A DNA stretch of 64,000 nucleotides, taken from NCBI RefSeq assembly GCF_030348765.1, contig NZ_JAUCEU010000007.1, positions 1,172,501 to 1,236,500 of the forward strand. The letters are read 5' to 3'. Within the stretch, counting starts at the first letter, position 1. Every line of letters starts with the position of its first letter. The notes beneath the pieces are model-generated. The model ran no database searches and was not told where the DNA came from. It saw nothing but the letters and a program-made list of their open reading frames with translations. The position numbers were made by a program, and so were the translations under genes. Positions 34,263-43,496 of this stretch are shown piece by piece. Origin of the DNA: Neobacillus sp. CF12 (GTDB lineage: Bacteria; Bacillota; Bacilli; Bacillales; Cytobacillaceae).

Positions 34263-35532
34263 GTAATTGACCTCCCCTGACAACTACCTTTCCAGACTTC
34301 ACCACGGTATGCGTATGGTTCACCCCATAGGAGTATTGAAGTTTCATATAATTGTCCACATTAAAAATCGTAATGTCAGCCTTTTTTCCAACTTCTAAAC
34401 TGCCAATTTCTCGACCGCGATTAATCGCATGTGCGGCATTTATCGTTGCGGCCGTGATCACTTCCGCAGGTGTCATCCCCATTTTCAAACAGCCAAGATT
34501 CATAATAAATGGCAAAGACACCGTTGGTGAGGAACCAGGATTACAATCGGTCGATAATGCAACAGGTACCCCAAGGTCAATCATTTTACGACCGTTTGCC
34601 GACTCGGCCATTAAAAAGTAGGCTGTACCCGGTAATAACACACCAACCACACCTTTATCAGCCATTGCCTTCATCCCTTTTTCAGAAGCCCTTAATAAAT
34701 GATCTGCAGAGATTGCCCCTACTTCAGCAGCAAGTTCAGCCCCTTCATAGGGTTCAATTTCATCGGCATGGATTTTCGGTATCAGACCATGCTGTCTCCC
34801 CGCCTCCAGAATCCGCTTTGATTGCTCTGGGGTAAAAACACCATGTTCACAAAATACGTCATTGAATTCGGCCAATTCAAGCTCCGCTACTTTTGGGATC
34901 ATCTCACGAATGAGCAGCTCCACAAATTCATCAGGACTCTCTTTATACTCTTTTGGTATTGCATGTGCACCCATAAAGGTTGAAACGACATCGATGACAT
35001 GTTCTTCATTAAGCTTTTTCGCAACTTCGAGCTGTTTACGTTCCGTTTCCCACTCCATTCCGTATCCGCTTTTCGCTTCAACCGTTGTCACGCCGTGGCG
35101 CAGGAATTGATTTAAACGTTCGAAACCTTCTTCAAATAGCTCTTCATGTGAAGCACCCTTGGTCCTTCTTGTTGTTGCGTGAATTCCACCGCCGCTATTC
35201 ATAATTTCCATGTAAGTGGCACCCTGAAGCCGCATATTAAACTCATTTTCCCTGCTGCCAGCAAAAACAAGATGTGTATGTGGGTCTACAAGTCCTGGAG
35301 TTACAAGCTTTCCACTTGCATCCACCACCTCTGCCTCACCCAGACGACTTTCGAATTTCCCAAAAATCTCCTCATCTGTACCTACAGCCTGTATAACACC
35401 GTTTTCAATCCAAACACTTCCATTTTCAATTAGACCTAACTCAGACATCGCTTCTTTCACAAGCGGAGCATCAGAACTCCCCTTTAATGTCACGAGTTGA
35501 GAAGCATTTCTTATAAAAATAGGCTTACTCAT
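34234..35532 (-). CDS. hutI: imidazolonepropionase
   Basis: Metal-dependent amidohydrolase opening imidazolone propionate to formimidoylglutamate. The 432-residue protein has the DPHTHLVFAGSRENEF metal-binding block at about residues 80-95, the RTKGASHEELFEEG segment, ADEIEPYEGAELAAE and the STDCNPGSSP motif. Length is usual for Bacillus HutI. It follows hutU by 12 bases. Confidence 0.95.
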   Translation of the reverse strand: MSKPIFIRNASQLVTLKGSSDAPLVKEAMSELGLIENGSVWIENGVIQAVGTDEEIFGKFESRLGEAEVVDASGKLVTPGLVDPHTHLVFAGSRENEFNMRLQGATYMEIMNSGGGIHATTRRTKGASHEELFEEGFERLNQFLRHGVTTVEAKSGYGMEWETERKQLEVAKKLNEEHVIDVVSTFMGAHAIPKEYKESPDEFVELLIREMIPKVAELELAEFNDVFCEHGVFTPEQSKRILEAGRQHGLIPKIHADEIEPYEGAELAAEVGAISADHLLRASEKGMKAMADKGVVGVLLPGTAYFLMAESANGRKMIDLGVPVALSTDCNPGSSPTVSLPFIMNLGCLKMGMTPAEVITAATINAAHAINRGREIGSLEVGKKADITIFNVDNYMKLQYSYGVNHTHTVVKSGKVVVRGGQLLEELSLSKN

Positions 35533-35544
35533 CCAATCACCTCT

Positions 35545-37218
35545 TTAGTCTTGATTCAACATTGGCATCTTGATGCCTTTTTCCTTTGCAGTCTTAATCG
35601 CTAGTTCATAGCCTGCATCAGCATGACGAACTACACCCATTCCAGGATCTGTGGTTAATACTCGTTGCAATCGAACTTCCGCATCCTTTGTACCATCCGC
35701 TACAATCACCATTCCGGAATGCTGAGAATAACCCATTCCTACACCGCCGCCATGGTGAAGTGACACCCAGCTCGCACCACCAACAGCATTTATCATGGCA
35801 TTAAGAATTGGCCAGTCTGATACTGCATCACTTCCATCCTTCATTCCTTCTGTTTCCCGGTTTGGCGATGCAACTGAACCTGCATCCAAATGGTCCCGAC
35901 CAATGACAATCGGTGCCGATACTTCACCGGATGCAACAAGGTCATTAATGATTTTTCCTAAACGGGCACGATCTCCATATCCAAGCCAGCAAATACGAGC
36001 GGGAAGTCCTTGAAAGCTGATTTTTTCCTGTGCCATTCGTACCCATTTACAAAGATGGTCATCATCCTTAAACTCACGAAGGAGGACTTCATCGATTTTT
36101 CGAATATCCTCAGGATCACCTGACAATGCTGCCCAGCGGAAAGGCCCTTTTCCTTCGCAGAATAATGGACGGATATATGCTGGCACAAAGCCTGGGAAAT
36201 CGAACGCATTTTCTACGCCCTCATCCTTTGCTACTTGTCGAATGTTGTTTCCATAATCAAACGTTACAGCACCCTTTTCCTGCATGGTCAGCATTGCCCT
36301 AACGTGAATCGCCATGCTTTGCTTCGAAAGCTTTACATACTCCACAGGATTGTCTTTTCTAAGAACCCTTGCTTCTTCTATGCTATAACCAACCGGAACA
36401 TACCCATTTAACGGATCATGAGCAGACGTCTGGTCTGTTAGCACATCTGGGATAAACCCCTTTTCAATCATGATTGGCAGCAACTCAGCAGCGTTTCCTA
36501 TCAAACCAATTGATAATGCTTTTCCAGCTTTCTTTGCTTCGATTGCAAGATTAATAGCCTCTTCTAAATCGCTTGTTTTTACATCAAGGTAAGCGGTTTC
36601 AATTCTGCGATCTACTCTTGTTTCATCGACATCAATCGCAAGGCATACACCATCATTCATTGTAACCGCTAATGGCTGTGCTCCACCCATGCCGCCAAGT
36701 CCTGCTGTTAAGGTAATGGTATGCTTTAGTGATCCGCTGAATTCTTGACGTGCAAGCTCCGCAAACGTTTCGTACGTTCCTTGGACAATTCCTTGTGTTC
36801 CAATATAAATCCAGCTGCCTGCTGTCATTTGTCCGTACATCATTAACCCTTTTTTATCTAACTCGTGGAAATGCTCCCAGTTTGCCCAAGCAGGAACTAG
36901 ATTGGAGTTAGCTAGTAATACACGTGGTGCATCTTTATGAGATTTGAAAACTGCCACAGGTTTACCTGATTGAATTAACAATGTTTCATCACTTTCTAAT
37001 TCAAGTAGAGATTTCACAATTGCATCATATGATTCCCAATTACGTGCTGCCTTCCCTATTCCACCATAAACGACTAAATCCTCTGGACGCTCTGCAACTT
37101 CTTGGTCAAGATTGTTCATCAACATTCTTAGTGCTGCCTCTTGAATCCAGCCTTTCGCATGTAATTCTGTCCCTTTATAATTCTTAATGACTCTCGATTT
37201 AGATGTACTAGCTTCCAT
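35545..37218 (-). CDS. hutU: urocanate hydratase
   Basis: NAD-dependent hydration of urocanate to imidazolone propionate. The 557-residue protein has the NAD-binding [12 protein letters not shown] motif, [14 protein letters not shown] and [12 protein letters not shown] conserved blocks. The ATG at 37218 follows GGAGGA by 9 bases; an upstream GTG overlaps that site. It is the first gene of hutU-hutI-hutG; no hutH (histidine ammonia-lyase) or hutP is present in the window, so histidine entry depends on genes elsewhere. Confidence 0.96.
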   Translation of the reverse strand: MEASTSKSRVIKNYKGTELHAKGWIQEAALRMLMNNLDQEVAERPEDLVVYGGIGKAARNWESYDAIVKSLLELESDETLLIQSGKPVAVFKSHKDAPRVLLANSNLVPAWANWEHFHELDKKGLMMYGQMTAGSWIYIGTQGIVQGTYETFAELARQEFSGSLKHTITLTAGLGGMGGAQPLAVTMNDGVCLAIDVDETRVDRRIETAYLDVKTSDLEEAINLAIEAKKAGKALSIGLIGNAAELLPIMIEKGFIPDVLTDQTSAHDPLNGYVPVGYSIEEARVLRKDNPVEYVKLSKQSMAIHVRAMLTMQEKGAVTFDYGNNIRQVAKDEGVENAFDFPGFVPAYIRPLFCEGKGPFRWAALSGDPEDIRKIDEVLLREFKDDDHLCKWVRMAQEKISFQGLPARICWLGYGDRARLGKIINDLVASGEVSAPIVIGRDHLDAGSVASPNRETEGMKDGSDAVSDWPILNAMINAVGGASWVSLHHGGGVGMGYSQHSGMVIVADGTKDAEVRLQRVLTTDPGMGVVRHADAGYELAIKTAKEKGIKMPMLNQD

Positions 37219-37380
37219 TTTATTCACTCCTCCATATCCTTTATCTCTCCTTTATTATAAAAATAAAATCTTCTGAAAAATACAAATCAATCATTAGAAA
37301 AATAGCACTTTTTATTTGAGCAGCTCGTTTATTTTTAGCCTATAACTATATTATTTTTGGAAAAGTGTAATTTTTTTAGA

Positions 37381-37412
37381 AAAAAAATAAGACTCAGTAG
37401 ATTCTGAGCCTT
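37381..37412 (-). terminator. intrinsic terminator after the YesN-like regulator
   Basis: AAGGCTCAG / CTGAGTCTT stem on the minus strand followed by a long T run, overlapping the stop codon of the regulator. It separates the regulator from hutU. Confidence 0.85.
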
Positions 37413-38895
37413 ATCCCTTCTTCTTTATTCGGAATTCTCTCGGCGACATTCCGACCACTTCTCTAAAGATTCTACTAAAGTAATTGGGATTATGAAAACC
37501 AACTAATGGGGCAATTTCCTTTACTGGCTTACTAGTTTCAAGCAGGTACCTCTTCGCTTCTTTTATTCTTATACTTGAAAGGATATCAGTAAACCCTTTA
37601 CCAGTCTTTGAAATTAGTAAATGACTGAAATATGAAGGATTTCTGTCGACATATTTTGCCACATCCTCAAGCTTTAGGTCACTGTTAGCGAAATGGGTCT
37701 CTACAAAGGCAATACCTCTTTCAATAATATCTTGTTTAAACATCTTCGGACTAGAGGTTGCAGCCAAGAATAATTTTTGAACAAACAAGATTAACTTTTG
37801 AACCGAACGATAAAGAACACTATCATACAAGATGGAATGAAAAATATGCCGGTACTCTTTTTCGTGGGTTAACTGTTCATCTAAATCATAGGTTTTCATA
37901 AATCGTCTTATTTGAGCGAGGATGCTCGTCAGTCTAATTCTAACCAATCCGGGATCTGGATAAGGAGTTTCTAATAGAAGGAATTCATTGTAAAGCCATT
38001 TTTTTAGCCCTTCTAAATCATGATTTGCAAGCATGTCCACCCAAACCCTTTGTTCGGGGGGAGCCAAAAAAGGGTCGATATGTACCCATTCAGGAGTGTA
38101 CTCAAACTCTACAATTTGCCGATAGCCCCGATAATAGGTAAACTCCAGCATTTTCTGTGTTTCAAGAAATTTTTCATTAAGGCTTACTTGTGATGAATGA
38201 TTGTTCCGTACAACAATGGCGAGTGTGTCAGAAAATTCCTCTTCCCACTTTCTCATTGCTTTTTGACACTGTTCTTTACCATTCTGGCAGGTTTCCTTAA
38301 ACAATAGAATTATCTTATCACTTAAAGGGAATACCCCATGAATTTCTCTAAACGGATAGTCTGATAAAAAGGAATAGAGCACTCCAATGTTCTCTGTATT
38401 TTCAATTTTAAACGCTGCCATTATATAGTCCTCTGGTACTTCACGCTCAGAAATAAACAATGCCTCATAAGATAAGTCCTTATAGTGCTGCGTCTGAGGA
38501 GCTGCTCTCGTATCCTTATATTTATCAAATGTTTTTGCTGCTTTTTGATATGCAGATTTCACCTTGGTGGCAGAAAACGGTTTAATCATTAGTTCAAGCG
38601 CTTGTAGGTCAATCGCTAAGCGAGCTTTTTCAAATGTAGCCTCCGCACTAGTTACTAGCAGAATAGGTTGATAGATTTGCACTAATTCTCGGAAACTTGA
38701 CCAACTCTCACGGCTAATCATATCCATTTCTACTAGGATGATATCCGGTGACTCTTTCTCAAATGTTAGGATAAAGTCTTGAAAGTTGGATGCTAAGAGT
38801 ATCTTGGCCACAGGTATAGAGGATGATTTTAACAGCCATTTTAATCCTTCACGTTCATTTAAATCGCGATCGGCAATCAGCCATTTTCCTTCCAT
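37411..38895 (-). CDS. response regulator-like AraC family transcription factor (YesN-like)
   Basis: A 494-residue protein with an N-terminal receiver-like domain (1-about 125), a long middle region, and a C-terminal AraC-type double helix-turn-helix (about 395-490; LEDVAKYVDRNPSYFSHLLISK and VKEIAPLVGFHNPNYFSRIFRE). At the position of the phosphorylated Asp, the end of the third strand (PDIILVEMDM), the residue is Glu; the conserved Lys of the MIKPFS motif is kept. Signalling may therefore not need phosphorylation. No histidine kinase lies nearby. Its location just upstream of hutU suggests control of the hut genes, an inference only. Confidence 0.88.
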   Translation of the reverse strand: MEGKWLIADRDLNEREGLKWLLKSSSIPVAKILLASNFQDFILTFEKESPDIILVEMDMISRESWSSFRELVQIYQPILLVTSAEATFEKARLAIDLQALELMIKPFSATKVKSAYQKAAKTFDKYKDTRAAPQTQHYKDLSYEALFISEREVPEDYIMAAFKIENTENIGVLYSFLSDYPFREIHGVFPLSDKIILLFKETCQNGKEQCQKAMRKWEEEFSDTLAIVVRNNHSSQVSLNEKFLETQKMLEFTYYRGYRQIVEFEYTPEWVHIDPFLAPPEQRVWVDMLANHDLEGLKKWLYNEFLLLETPYPDPGLVRIRLTSILAQIRRFMKTYDLDEQLTHEKEYRHIFHSILYDSVLYRSVQKLILFVQKLFLAATSSPKMFKQDIIERGIAFVETHFANSDLKLEDVAKYVDRNPSYFSHLLISKTGKGFTDILSSIRIKEAKRYLLETSKPVKEIAPLVGFHNPNYFSRIFREVVGMSPREFRIKKKG

Positions 38896-39080
38896 CATAC
38901 TCTCCCCTATCTATAAAAAGTGCTACTAATATAATAAAAGTATACATGCTGTTTAGGATTCTACAAGCATTTTTCATTTTTATTTCTTATTCATGAATTG
39001 CAATAATTTAAATAGAATTCATAGGTTCATTATGAGCATAATAATTTTTGTGACTATTGAAGAGAGGGGAAATACAAGGC

Positions 39081-39491
39081 ATGAAATGGCACAAAAATTT
39101 ACTTAAAATCGTACAGGACCGTCAGGGTAAAAAACTTGCATTAGTCGTGGATACCTCAACAAATGAAACGAAAATTGACCTCATCGCAAATATTGTAACT
39201 TTTTTTAAAGAACTTACTCCTGAAACCATGCTTGTCCAAGCAGATTTTAAAATCCGTACTGCAGAACCTATTACACAAGGCAGTGAAATAAAGTATCACA
39301 CGCACGGTAAAGCATCCTATACGCTGGCATTCGAATGGGCGGAAGAGGAGAAAATAGAAACCGTCTTTTATATCACCGATTTAACTGGTTTTTTACCGGA
39401 GGAAATGCAAGTCCCCTATGAGGTTTATTGGCTTGTACCAACTGAATTTGTTCCCAAAGCTCCATTTGGTAAGGTAATGAAAATCGTTTAG
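39081..39491 (+). CDS. VWA-like domain protein (DUF2201 C-terminal type)
   Basis: A 136-residue protein that corresponds to the VWA-like half of larger DUF2201 proteins. It has LALVVDTSTNETK (a MIDAS-like DxSxN at Asp24 instead of DxSxS), VQADFKI, and YITDLTGFLP where DUF2201 has a TDGxG-type loop, then PFGKVMKI at the end. The metal site is thus partly degenerate. ATG chosen behind AGAGGGG at 11 bases; an in-frame TTG at 39057 is possible. It converges with the gas vesicle cluster. VWA proteins often act with MoxR-type ATPases, the class to which GvpN belongs. Confidence 0.65.
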   Translation: MKWHKNLLKIVQDRQGKKLALVVDTSTNETKIDLIANIVTFFKELTPETMLVQADFKIRTAEPITQGSEIKYHTHGKASYTLAFEWAEEEKIETVFYITDLTGFLPEEMQVPYEVYWLVPTEFVPKAPFGKVMKIV

Positions 39492-39504
39492 GAAAATCAT
39501 TAGC

Positions 39505-39536
39505 AAAAAGAGGAGTACCCTTAATCTCCTCTTTGA
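39505..39536. terminator. bidirectional terminator between the VWA-like gene and gvpJ
   Basis: AAAGAGGAG / CTCCTCTTT stem with flanking A and T residues on both sides, between two converging genes. Confidence 0.75.
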
Positions 39537-39550
39537 CAAATTTTTGGGAA

Positions 39551-39949
39551 TTATGATGAACTTTCATCCAGATGAACAGGGGATGAATTCAGAATAGAAG
39601 ATGAAGGACTTTCTTCATTCGGATGGGTAACTGATTGCTCCCTCACCGGAAGTGATAATGTATTTTTTTCAACCAGCTGCTCTAGTCGATTAATTCTCTC
39701 GTGTAATTGAGCACGCTCCTTTTCCGCCATTATACCTTTTGAAGAATAGTATGGATCCTTTTCCCACCAATCCATTCCTATCTCTCTAGCTTTGTCTACC
39801 GAGGCAACCAGCAGTCTAATTTTTATTGTTAACAAATCTACATCGGCTAAAGATATCTTAATATCACCAGCGATAACGACTCCTTTATCCAGAATTTTTT
39901 CAAGAACATCAAGTAAATTCGATGATTGCGGCGGGTGATGAATGGGCAT
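39551..39949 (-). CDS. gvpJ: gas vesicle protein GvpJ (GvpA/J/S family)
   Basis: Minor GvpA-like protein thought to seed or cap the vesicle shell. The conserved core [20 protein letters not shown] ... SLADVDLLTIKIRLLVASVD spans residues 11-52. The C-terminal 80 residues form a coiled-coil-like stretch (KERAQLHERINRLEQLVEK) and a Ser/Pro-rich tail not found in the shell protein. ATG behind AGGAGGGG. It ends the cluster order B-N-F-G-L-S-K-J, matching the middle of the B. megaterium cluster; gvpT and gvpU are missing after it. Confidence 0.88.
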   Translation of the reverse strand: MPIHHPPQSSNLLDVLEKILDKGVVIAGDIKISLADVDLLTIKIRLLVASVDKAREIGMDWWEKDPYYSSKGIMAEKERAQLHERINRLEQLVEKNTLSLPVREQSVTHPNEESPSSSILNSSPVHLDESSS

Positions 39950-39971
39950 ATGATCCCCTCCTAATCTAAGA

Positions 39972-40235
39972 TTAAAGCAGTTTTCCTAAAGGACCCAATT
40001 CAATATTGAGATCTTCATGTTCTAAGCCAAAAACCAGCTTTAATTCTTCCATTTTTTCTTCAAGTCTCATCAAGGTTAAACCTAATTCTTCAATTTGCTC
40101 ATCTGTTAATGAATCACTTTCCACTCTCCGCATCGCCTGCCTTTCCATAAGCTGACGGAGAAGTTCTATTATGGTAAGGACCAATTTTGCTAACCCTTGC
40201 TCTACCTGATTCGAATCAAGTGGTAATCTCTCCAT
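39972..40235 (-). CDS. gvpK: gas vesicle protein GvpK
   Basis: An 87-residue helical protein matching GvpK: LAKLVLTIIELLRQLMERQAMRRVESDSL followed by IEELGLTLMRLEEKMEELK. GvpK is needed for vesicle formation but its exact role is unclear. The ATG at 40235 follows GGGGAGG by 9 bases (a GTG directly before it is possible). The start overlaps the end of gvpS by 20 bases. Confidence 0.9.
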   Translation of the reverse strand: MERLPLDSNQVEQGLAKLVLTIIELLRQLMERQAMRRVESDSLTDEQIEELGLTLMRLEEKMEELKLVFGLEHEDLNIELGPLGKLL

Positions 40236-40449
40236 CACCGATCGCCTCCCCTACAATTTTTCTCTCGTATGGTCCAAAGGCGCTTTCAATTGACGAAATT
40301 AAAAGCTTTAGATCTACTACGATTAAGTCGATATTCGCAACCGATATGATTATCTCTCCACTAACCACAACACCCGTATCAATGATTCCATCCAAGAGAT
40401 CTAACAGTGTCATTTCTTTATTTTGAAAAAGATGAACCTGTTCCATCAT
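40216..40449 (-). CDS. gvpS: gas vesicle protein GvpS (GvpA-like)
   Basis: A 77-residue member of the GvpA/J/S family, core LLDLLDGIIDTGVVVSGEII ... VANIDLIVVDLKLLISSIES. The start ATG at 40449 overlaps the gvpL stop (TAATG), indicating coupling; a second ATG three bases on is equally possible. The C-terminal part is short, unlike GvpJ. It corresponds to the GvpA-like paralogue between gvpL and gvpK in B. megaterium. Confidence 0.88.
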   Translation of the reverse strand: MMEQVHLFQNKEMTLLDLLDGIIDTGVVVSGEIIISVANIDLIVVDLKLLISSIESAFGPYERKIVGEAIGDGEITT

Positions 40450-41270
40450 TACTTCTCCTTTGAAAAATGATAGGGCGGCCATGGTCCGCTCACTTGAAAC
40501 GTGCATCCTGCCAACGTAAATTCTCGTTCAAGTTCCTGAATACAATCTAGAAAATGTTCCGATTTACTGCTATTAATTAGAAAATCACAGTTTACAATCA
40601 TTTCATCCTTGCGTTCTGTTATTTCTCTACCCCAATTTTTCCTTAGCTTCGCTTCTTCGAAAAATGGCTTTAACGTTTGTTCAGCCTGGTGCCACCACTG
40701 GGATTGTTCTTTTTCAATTTCCTCGTAAATCAATTGATTAAGCTTTTTCTTCATAATAAATTGTTTTCCTTTTGGCATAGTGGCTATATTTTCTCTTAGC
40801 TCAAGAACACTTGGATTATGATGTACTACATAGGAAAATGCCTGTTCGGAGTTACAATATATTTTTAAGTTCCATTCTTGTTTTTCTTTCAGTCGATTTA
40901 GCTTTTCGAGAATTACATCGTATTGTTCATCAAGTAAGGCAATCAAATTCTCTTCTTTTTGAAAAATCGTACAAAATGACATTGGGAGGATTGTAATTTG
41001 GCTGCTATGAATAGCAGAAATACATTCATGATGATGAAATGCTTTTTCCTTTATCCAGTCAGGATCTTTTAATTGATGGTCAATACGCTGCTGGGAAAAA
41101 TTATCAGGATTAACTGGAGTAATCACTGCAGCAAGTTTTTTAAAGGGGATGACTGAAGATTTCTTTTGGTCAATTCCAATAATGGACGGAACCTCTGTCT
41201 TTTGTAATTCCTCCATAAGGATGACACCGTATAAATAGATAAAATCGGTCTCAACCGTTGAATGAGCCAT
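40449..41270 (-). CDS. gvpL: gas vesicle protein GvpL (GvpF/GvpL family)
   Basis: A 273-residue GvpF/L family protein with the N-terminal YLYGVIL start motif, MSFCTIFQKEENLIALL at about 107-123 and the C-terminal SGPWPPYHF signature. Family members bind or chaperone the shell protein during assembly. ATG behind AAAGGAGGAGG. It is 21 bases after gvpG and abuts gvpS. Confidence 0.9.
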   Translation of the reverse strand: MAHSTVETDFIYLYGVILMEELQKTEVPSIIGIDQKKSSVIPFKKLAAVITPVNPDNFSQQRIDHQLKDPDWIKEKAFHHHECISAIHSSQITILPMSFCTIFQKEENLIALLDEQYDVILEKLNRLKEKQEWNLKIYCNSEQAFSYVVHHNPSVLELRENIATMPKGKQFIMKKKLNQLIYEEIEKEQSQWWHQAEQTLKPFFEEAKLRKNWGREITERKDEMIVNCDFLINSSKSEHFLDCIQELEREFTLAGCTFQVSGPWPPYHFSKEK

Positions 41271-41291
41271 TCCTACCTCCTCCTTTACTAA

Positions 41292-41525
41292 TTAATACTC
41301 GTTCTTTTCACGTTCTTTAGCTATTTTGTATCTGTTAAGTAATTCCTGCTCTCGTTCTATATAGGCTTCTTCATCAATTTCTTCCATATCAAACATCATA
41401 TGCAGTTCTATCAGCTGTTGTTGTATATTGGTGAGATCGTACAACTCCTGATCAACTTCTTCCTGGATTTTCTCACCCAGTTTAATGATCGAACGAATTG
41501 GGAGAGTAAATAATTTAAATATCAT
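41292..41525 (-). CDS. gvpG: gas vesicle protein GvpG
   Basis: A 77-residue helical protein with the family pattern LFTLPIRSIIKLGEKIQEEVDQELYDLTNIQQQLIELH and a charged, Glu-rich C terminus. The ATG overlaps the gvpF stop by four bases (ATGA). GvpG is required for assembly along with GvpF and GvpL. Confidence 0.9.
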   Translation of the reverse strand: MIFKLFTLPIRSIIKLGEKIQEEVDQELYDLTNIQQQLIELHMMFDMEEIDEEAYIEREQELLNRYKIAKEREKNEY

Positions 41526-42271
41526 AATTTCCCTTCAATCCTTAATCGGATATTCACAAAGTTATATGCAGGCCACGGCCCCGAATACTTAAACTCTGCT
41601 TTATCCTTCCATATTTCGTAAAGCTCATTTACCCTTTTATCGAAGGGTTCTTCATCATTGGCATCAATCAGAAAGGCAGCATTCATTAGAGTTTTCCCTG
41701 GTATGGTTTTATTCAGCTTCCCTGCTTCCGCTAATTCCATCAAAGATTCATAAATTTCTGTTGCCGCTTTCTCCTCCAAATTGAGAATGAAATTTTGGGC
41801 TTGCTCACCTATTTGGATTTGTTGATAAAAATTCGCATGTTCCTTCTCCTTTGATTTCCATTCAGTTAAGAGTGGATTTGACTTCATCTCCTGCTCTAGC
41901 CATTCTTTCTTTGGAATTACCTTTAAGCCAACTTCCATTTTGTTTTCTAAATGCGAAAATAACTTTTCAAATTCTTCATTTAGATGTTCCATAATTAACA
42001 GAACATCGTTTTTAGAGTGAAATACATTTCCAAAGCTCATTGGAATCACGCTATATTGTTTCATTACCTCCGAGATGATTTGTTGATGGGCGATTAAATT
42101 GTTCCTGTTGGGTAAAACCTCTCCTGAAACTTTGGATACCACCATTGATACTTGATTGAAGTGGATCGTATACACACCACTTTTTCGTTCATTTAATTTA
42201 ACGGTTCCAAATTTCTTGGGCACCTTTTCTCGAATCGCACAAAAAAGGTACACCCCATCTTGTGTACTCAT
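41522..42271 (-). CDS. gvpF: gas vesicle protein GvpF
   Basis: A 249-residue GvpF/L family protein: YLFCAIREK near the start, MSFGNVFHSKNDVLLIMEHL in the first half and SGPWPAYNFVNIRL at the end. It resembles GvpL in the same operon, and both are usual in complete clusters. Its ATG overlaps the gvpN stop (ATGA) and its own stop overlaps gvpG, so N-F-G are tightly coupled. Confidence 0.92.
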   Translation of the reverse strand: MSTQDGVYLFCAIREKVPKKFGTVKLNERKSGVYTIHFNQVSMVVSKVSGEVLPNRNNLIAHQQIISEVMKQYSVIPMSFGNVFHSKNDVLLIMEHLNEEFEKLFSHLENKMEVGLKVIPKKEWLEQEMKSNPLLTEWKSKEKEHANFYQQIQIGEQAQNFILNLEEKAATEIYESLMELAEAGKLNKTIPGKTLMNAAFLIDANDEEPFDKRVNELYEIWKDKAEFKYSGPWPAYNFVNIRLRIEGKL

Positions 42272-43173
42272 TTTTTTTCATCCCTTCTAAGAATTTCCTT
42301 TAGAATTAATTCTCTTATTTTCACCTGGGATTGTTTCGGAAGGATTTGGGTCATCGGTCTTATTAATACATCCATACAAAGTGCCTGGTAGTTGTTATTT
42401 TCTGCTAGTATTTCAATGTTGGATTTCTTTGCAACAGATGCAATCATTAGTGAAGCTCGTAAACTGGGACAAAATCCATTCCCATACGACCTTAGATTAG
42501 TAACCAGCCTAACGACTTCCTCTGCTTCATGCAGTTTTAATCCTGCTTTTTGGTTTAAAATTTCTATCTCTGTTTCCCTGTCGCAAGAATCTAAATGGAT
42601 GGTTATCAGTCGATCTAAAAGAGCATCCTGGGTATGGAAGGTTCCTACATACTCATCTGGATTACTTGTAAAAATGATGGAAAAGTCAGGATGACATTTG
42701 ATAAAGGAGTCTTTTCCATTTCCATATAAAGGGAGAACCTTTTCCTCCAGTAGGGATAAAAATATATTATTCGTTTCCGGGCGAGAACGTGAAAACTCAT
42801 CATAAATTACCACATGTCCATTTTTTACGGCTTCAATTAGTTGACCTTGAACCCAAATTGGTTTGATTTCCTGCTCTTTCTTCAAAACGGTATGAATATA
42901 ATTATCTATGACTTCCTTCTTCCTGACTCCAGAATACTGACCCAATAGATCTTTATTGGACAATTCATGGTGACCACGAATAATCGTTACTTTTCTATTT
43001 AGTTGTTTTGCAATAAATAGTGCTAAGCTTGTTTTACCAACTCCTGTTGGTCCAACAAAATGGACAGGAAAACCAGCTTGCATATAGTTTAGTGATCTGG
43101 AAATGATGTCCTTGAAAAAGGGTGTGGTTACATACTCACCTGGTTCATTTCGTTTATCTGATAGATTCAACAT
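42268..43173 (-). CDS. gvpN: gas vesicle protein GvpN, MoxR-type AAA ATPase
   Basis: A 301-residue AAA+ ATPase with Walker A GPTGVGKTS near residue 40, Walker B VIYDEFSR, and a sensor motif IIFTSNPDEY. It enhances vesicle growth. The start follows AAGGAGGAAAA. A strong terminator lies between gvpB and this gene, so transcription here should be lower than for the shell protein. MoxR ATPases commonly partner VWA proteins, and a VWA-like gene lies at the cluster's other end. Confidence 0.93.
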   Translation of the reverse strand: MLNLSDKRNEPGEYVTTPFFKDIISRSLNYMQAGFPVHFVGPTGVGKTSLALFIAKQLNRKVTIIRGHHELSNKDLLGQYSGVRKKEVIDNYIHTVLKKEQEIKPIWVQGQLIEAVKNGHVVIYDEFSRSRPETNNIFLSLLEEKVLPLYGNGKDSFIKCHPDFSIIFTSNPDEYVGTFHTQDALLDRLITIHLDSCDRETEIEILNQKAGLKLHEAEEVVRLVTNLRSYGNGFCPSLRASLMIASVAKKSNIEILAENNNYQALCMDVLIRPMTQILPKQSQVKIRELILKEILRRDEKK

Positions 43174-43201
43174 TTTTCCTCCTTAATGATAGAAGTTTCG
43201 T

Positions 43202-43237
43202 AAAAAAGGAGCCAAGGCACAGTCAAGCCTTGGCTCC
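43202..43237 (-). terminator. internal terminator between gvpB and gvpN
   Basis: A perfect 11-pair GC-rich stem GGAGCCAAGGC / GCCTTGGCTCC with an 8-base loop, followed on the minus strand by TTTTTT. It lies directly after the shell protein gene and before the assembly genes, so it should act as an attenuator giving much more gvpB than downstream mRNA. Confidence 0.88.
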
Positions 43238-43262
43238 TTCCATTTCTAATTCAAAAACACGA

Positions 43263-43496
43263 CTACGACTCTTCCACAAAAGGTTGTTGATGATGATCCT
43301 TAAGAAGACCAACCGCTTTTGCATAACGTAACCACGTATCTACACTGGCAATAACAATACGAGCATCGATTGTTAAAAGCTCAATTCCTACTAAAGAAAC
43401 ACGAGCCCATAAATCAATTACTACACCCTTATCCAAAATACGGTCAATTACTTCCGCCAAGCTTGAAGAGTCTACACTTTTTTGAATAGCAGCCAT
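43263..43496 (-). CDS. gvpB: gas vesicle structural protein GvpA/GvpB
   Basis: The 77-residue shell protein: [20 protein letters not shown] ... [28 protein letters not shown] is the highly conserved GvpA core. ATG behind AAAGGAGGGG. It is the only true GvpA/B-type gene in the cluster (B. megaterium has two). The short C-terminal tail [12 protein letters not shown] is lineage-specific. First gene of the cluster. Confidence 0.95.
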   Translation of the reverse strand: MAAIQKSVDSSSLAEVIDRILDKGVVIDLWARVSLVGIELLTIDARIVIASVDTWLRYAKAVGLLKDHHQQPFVEES

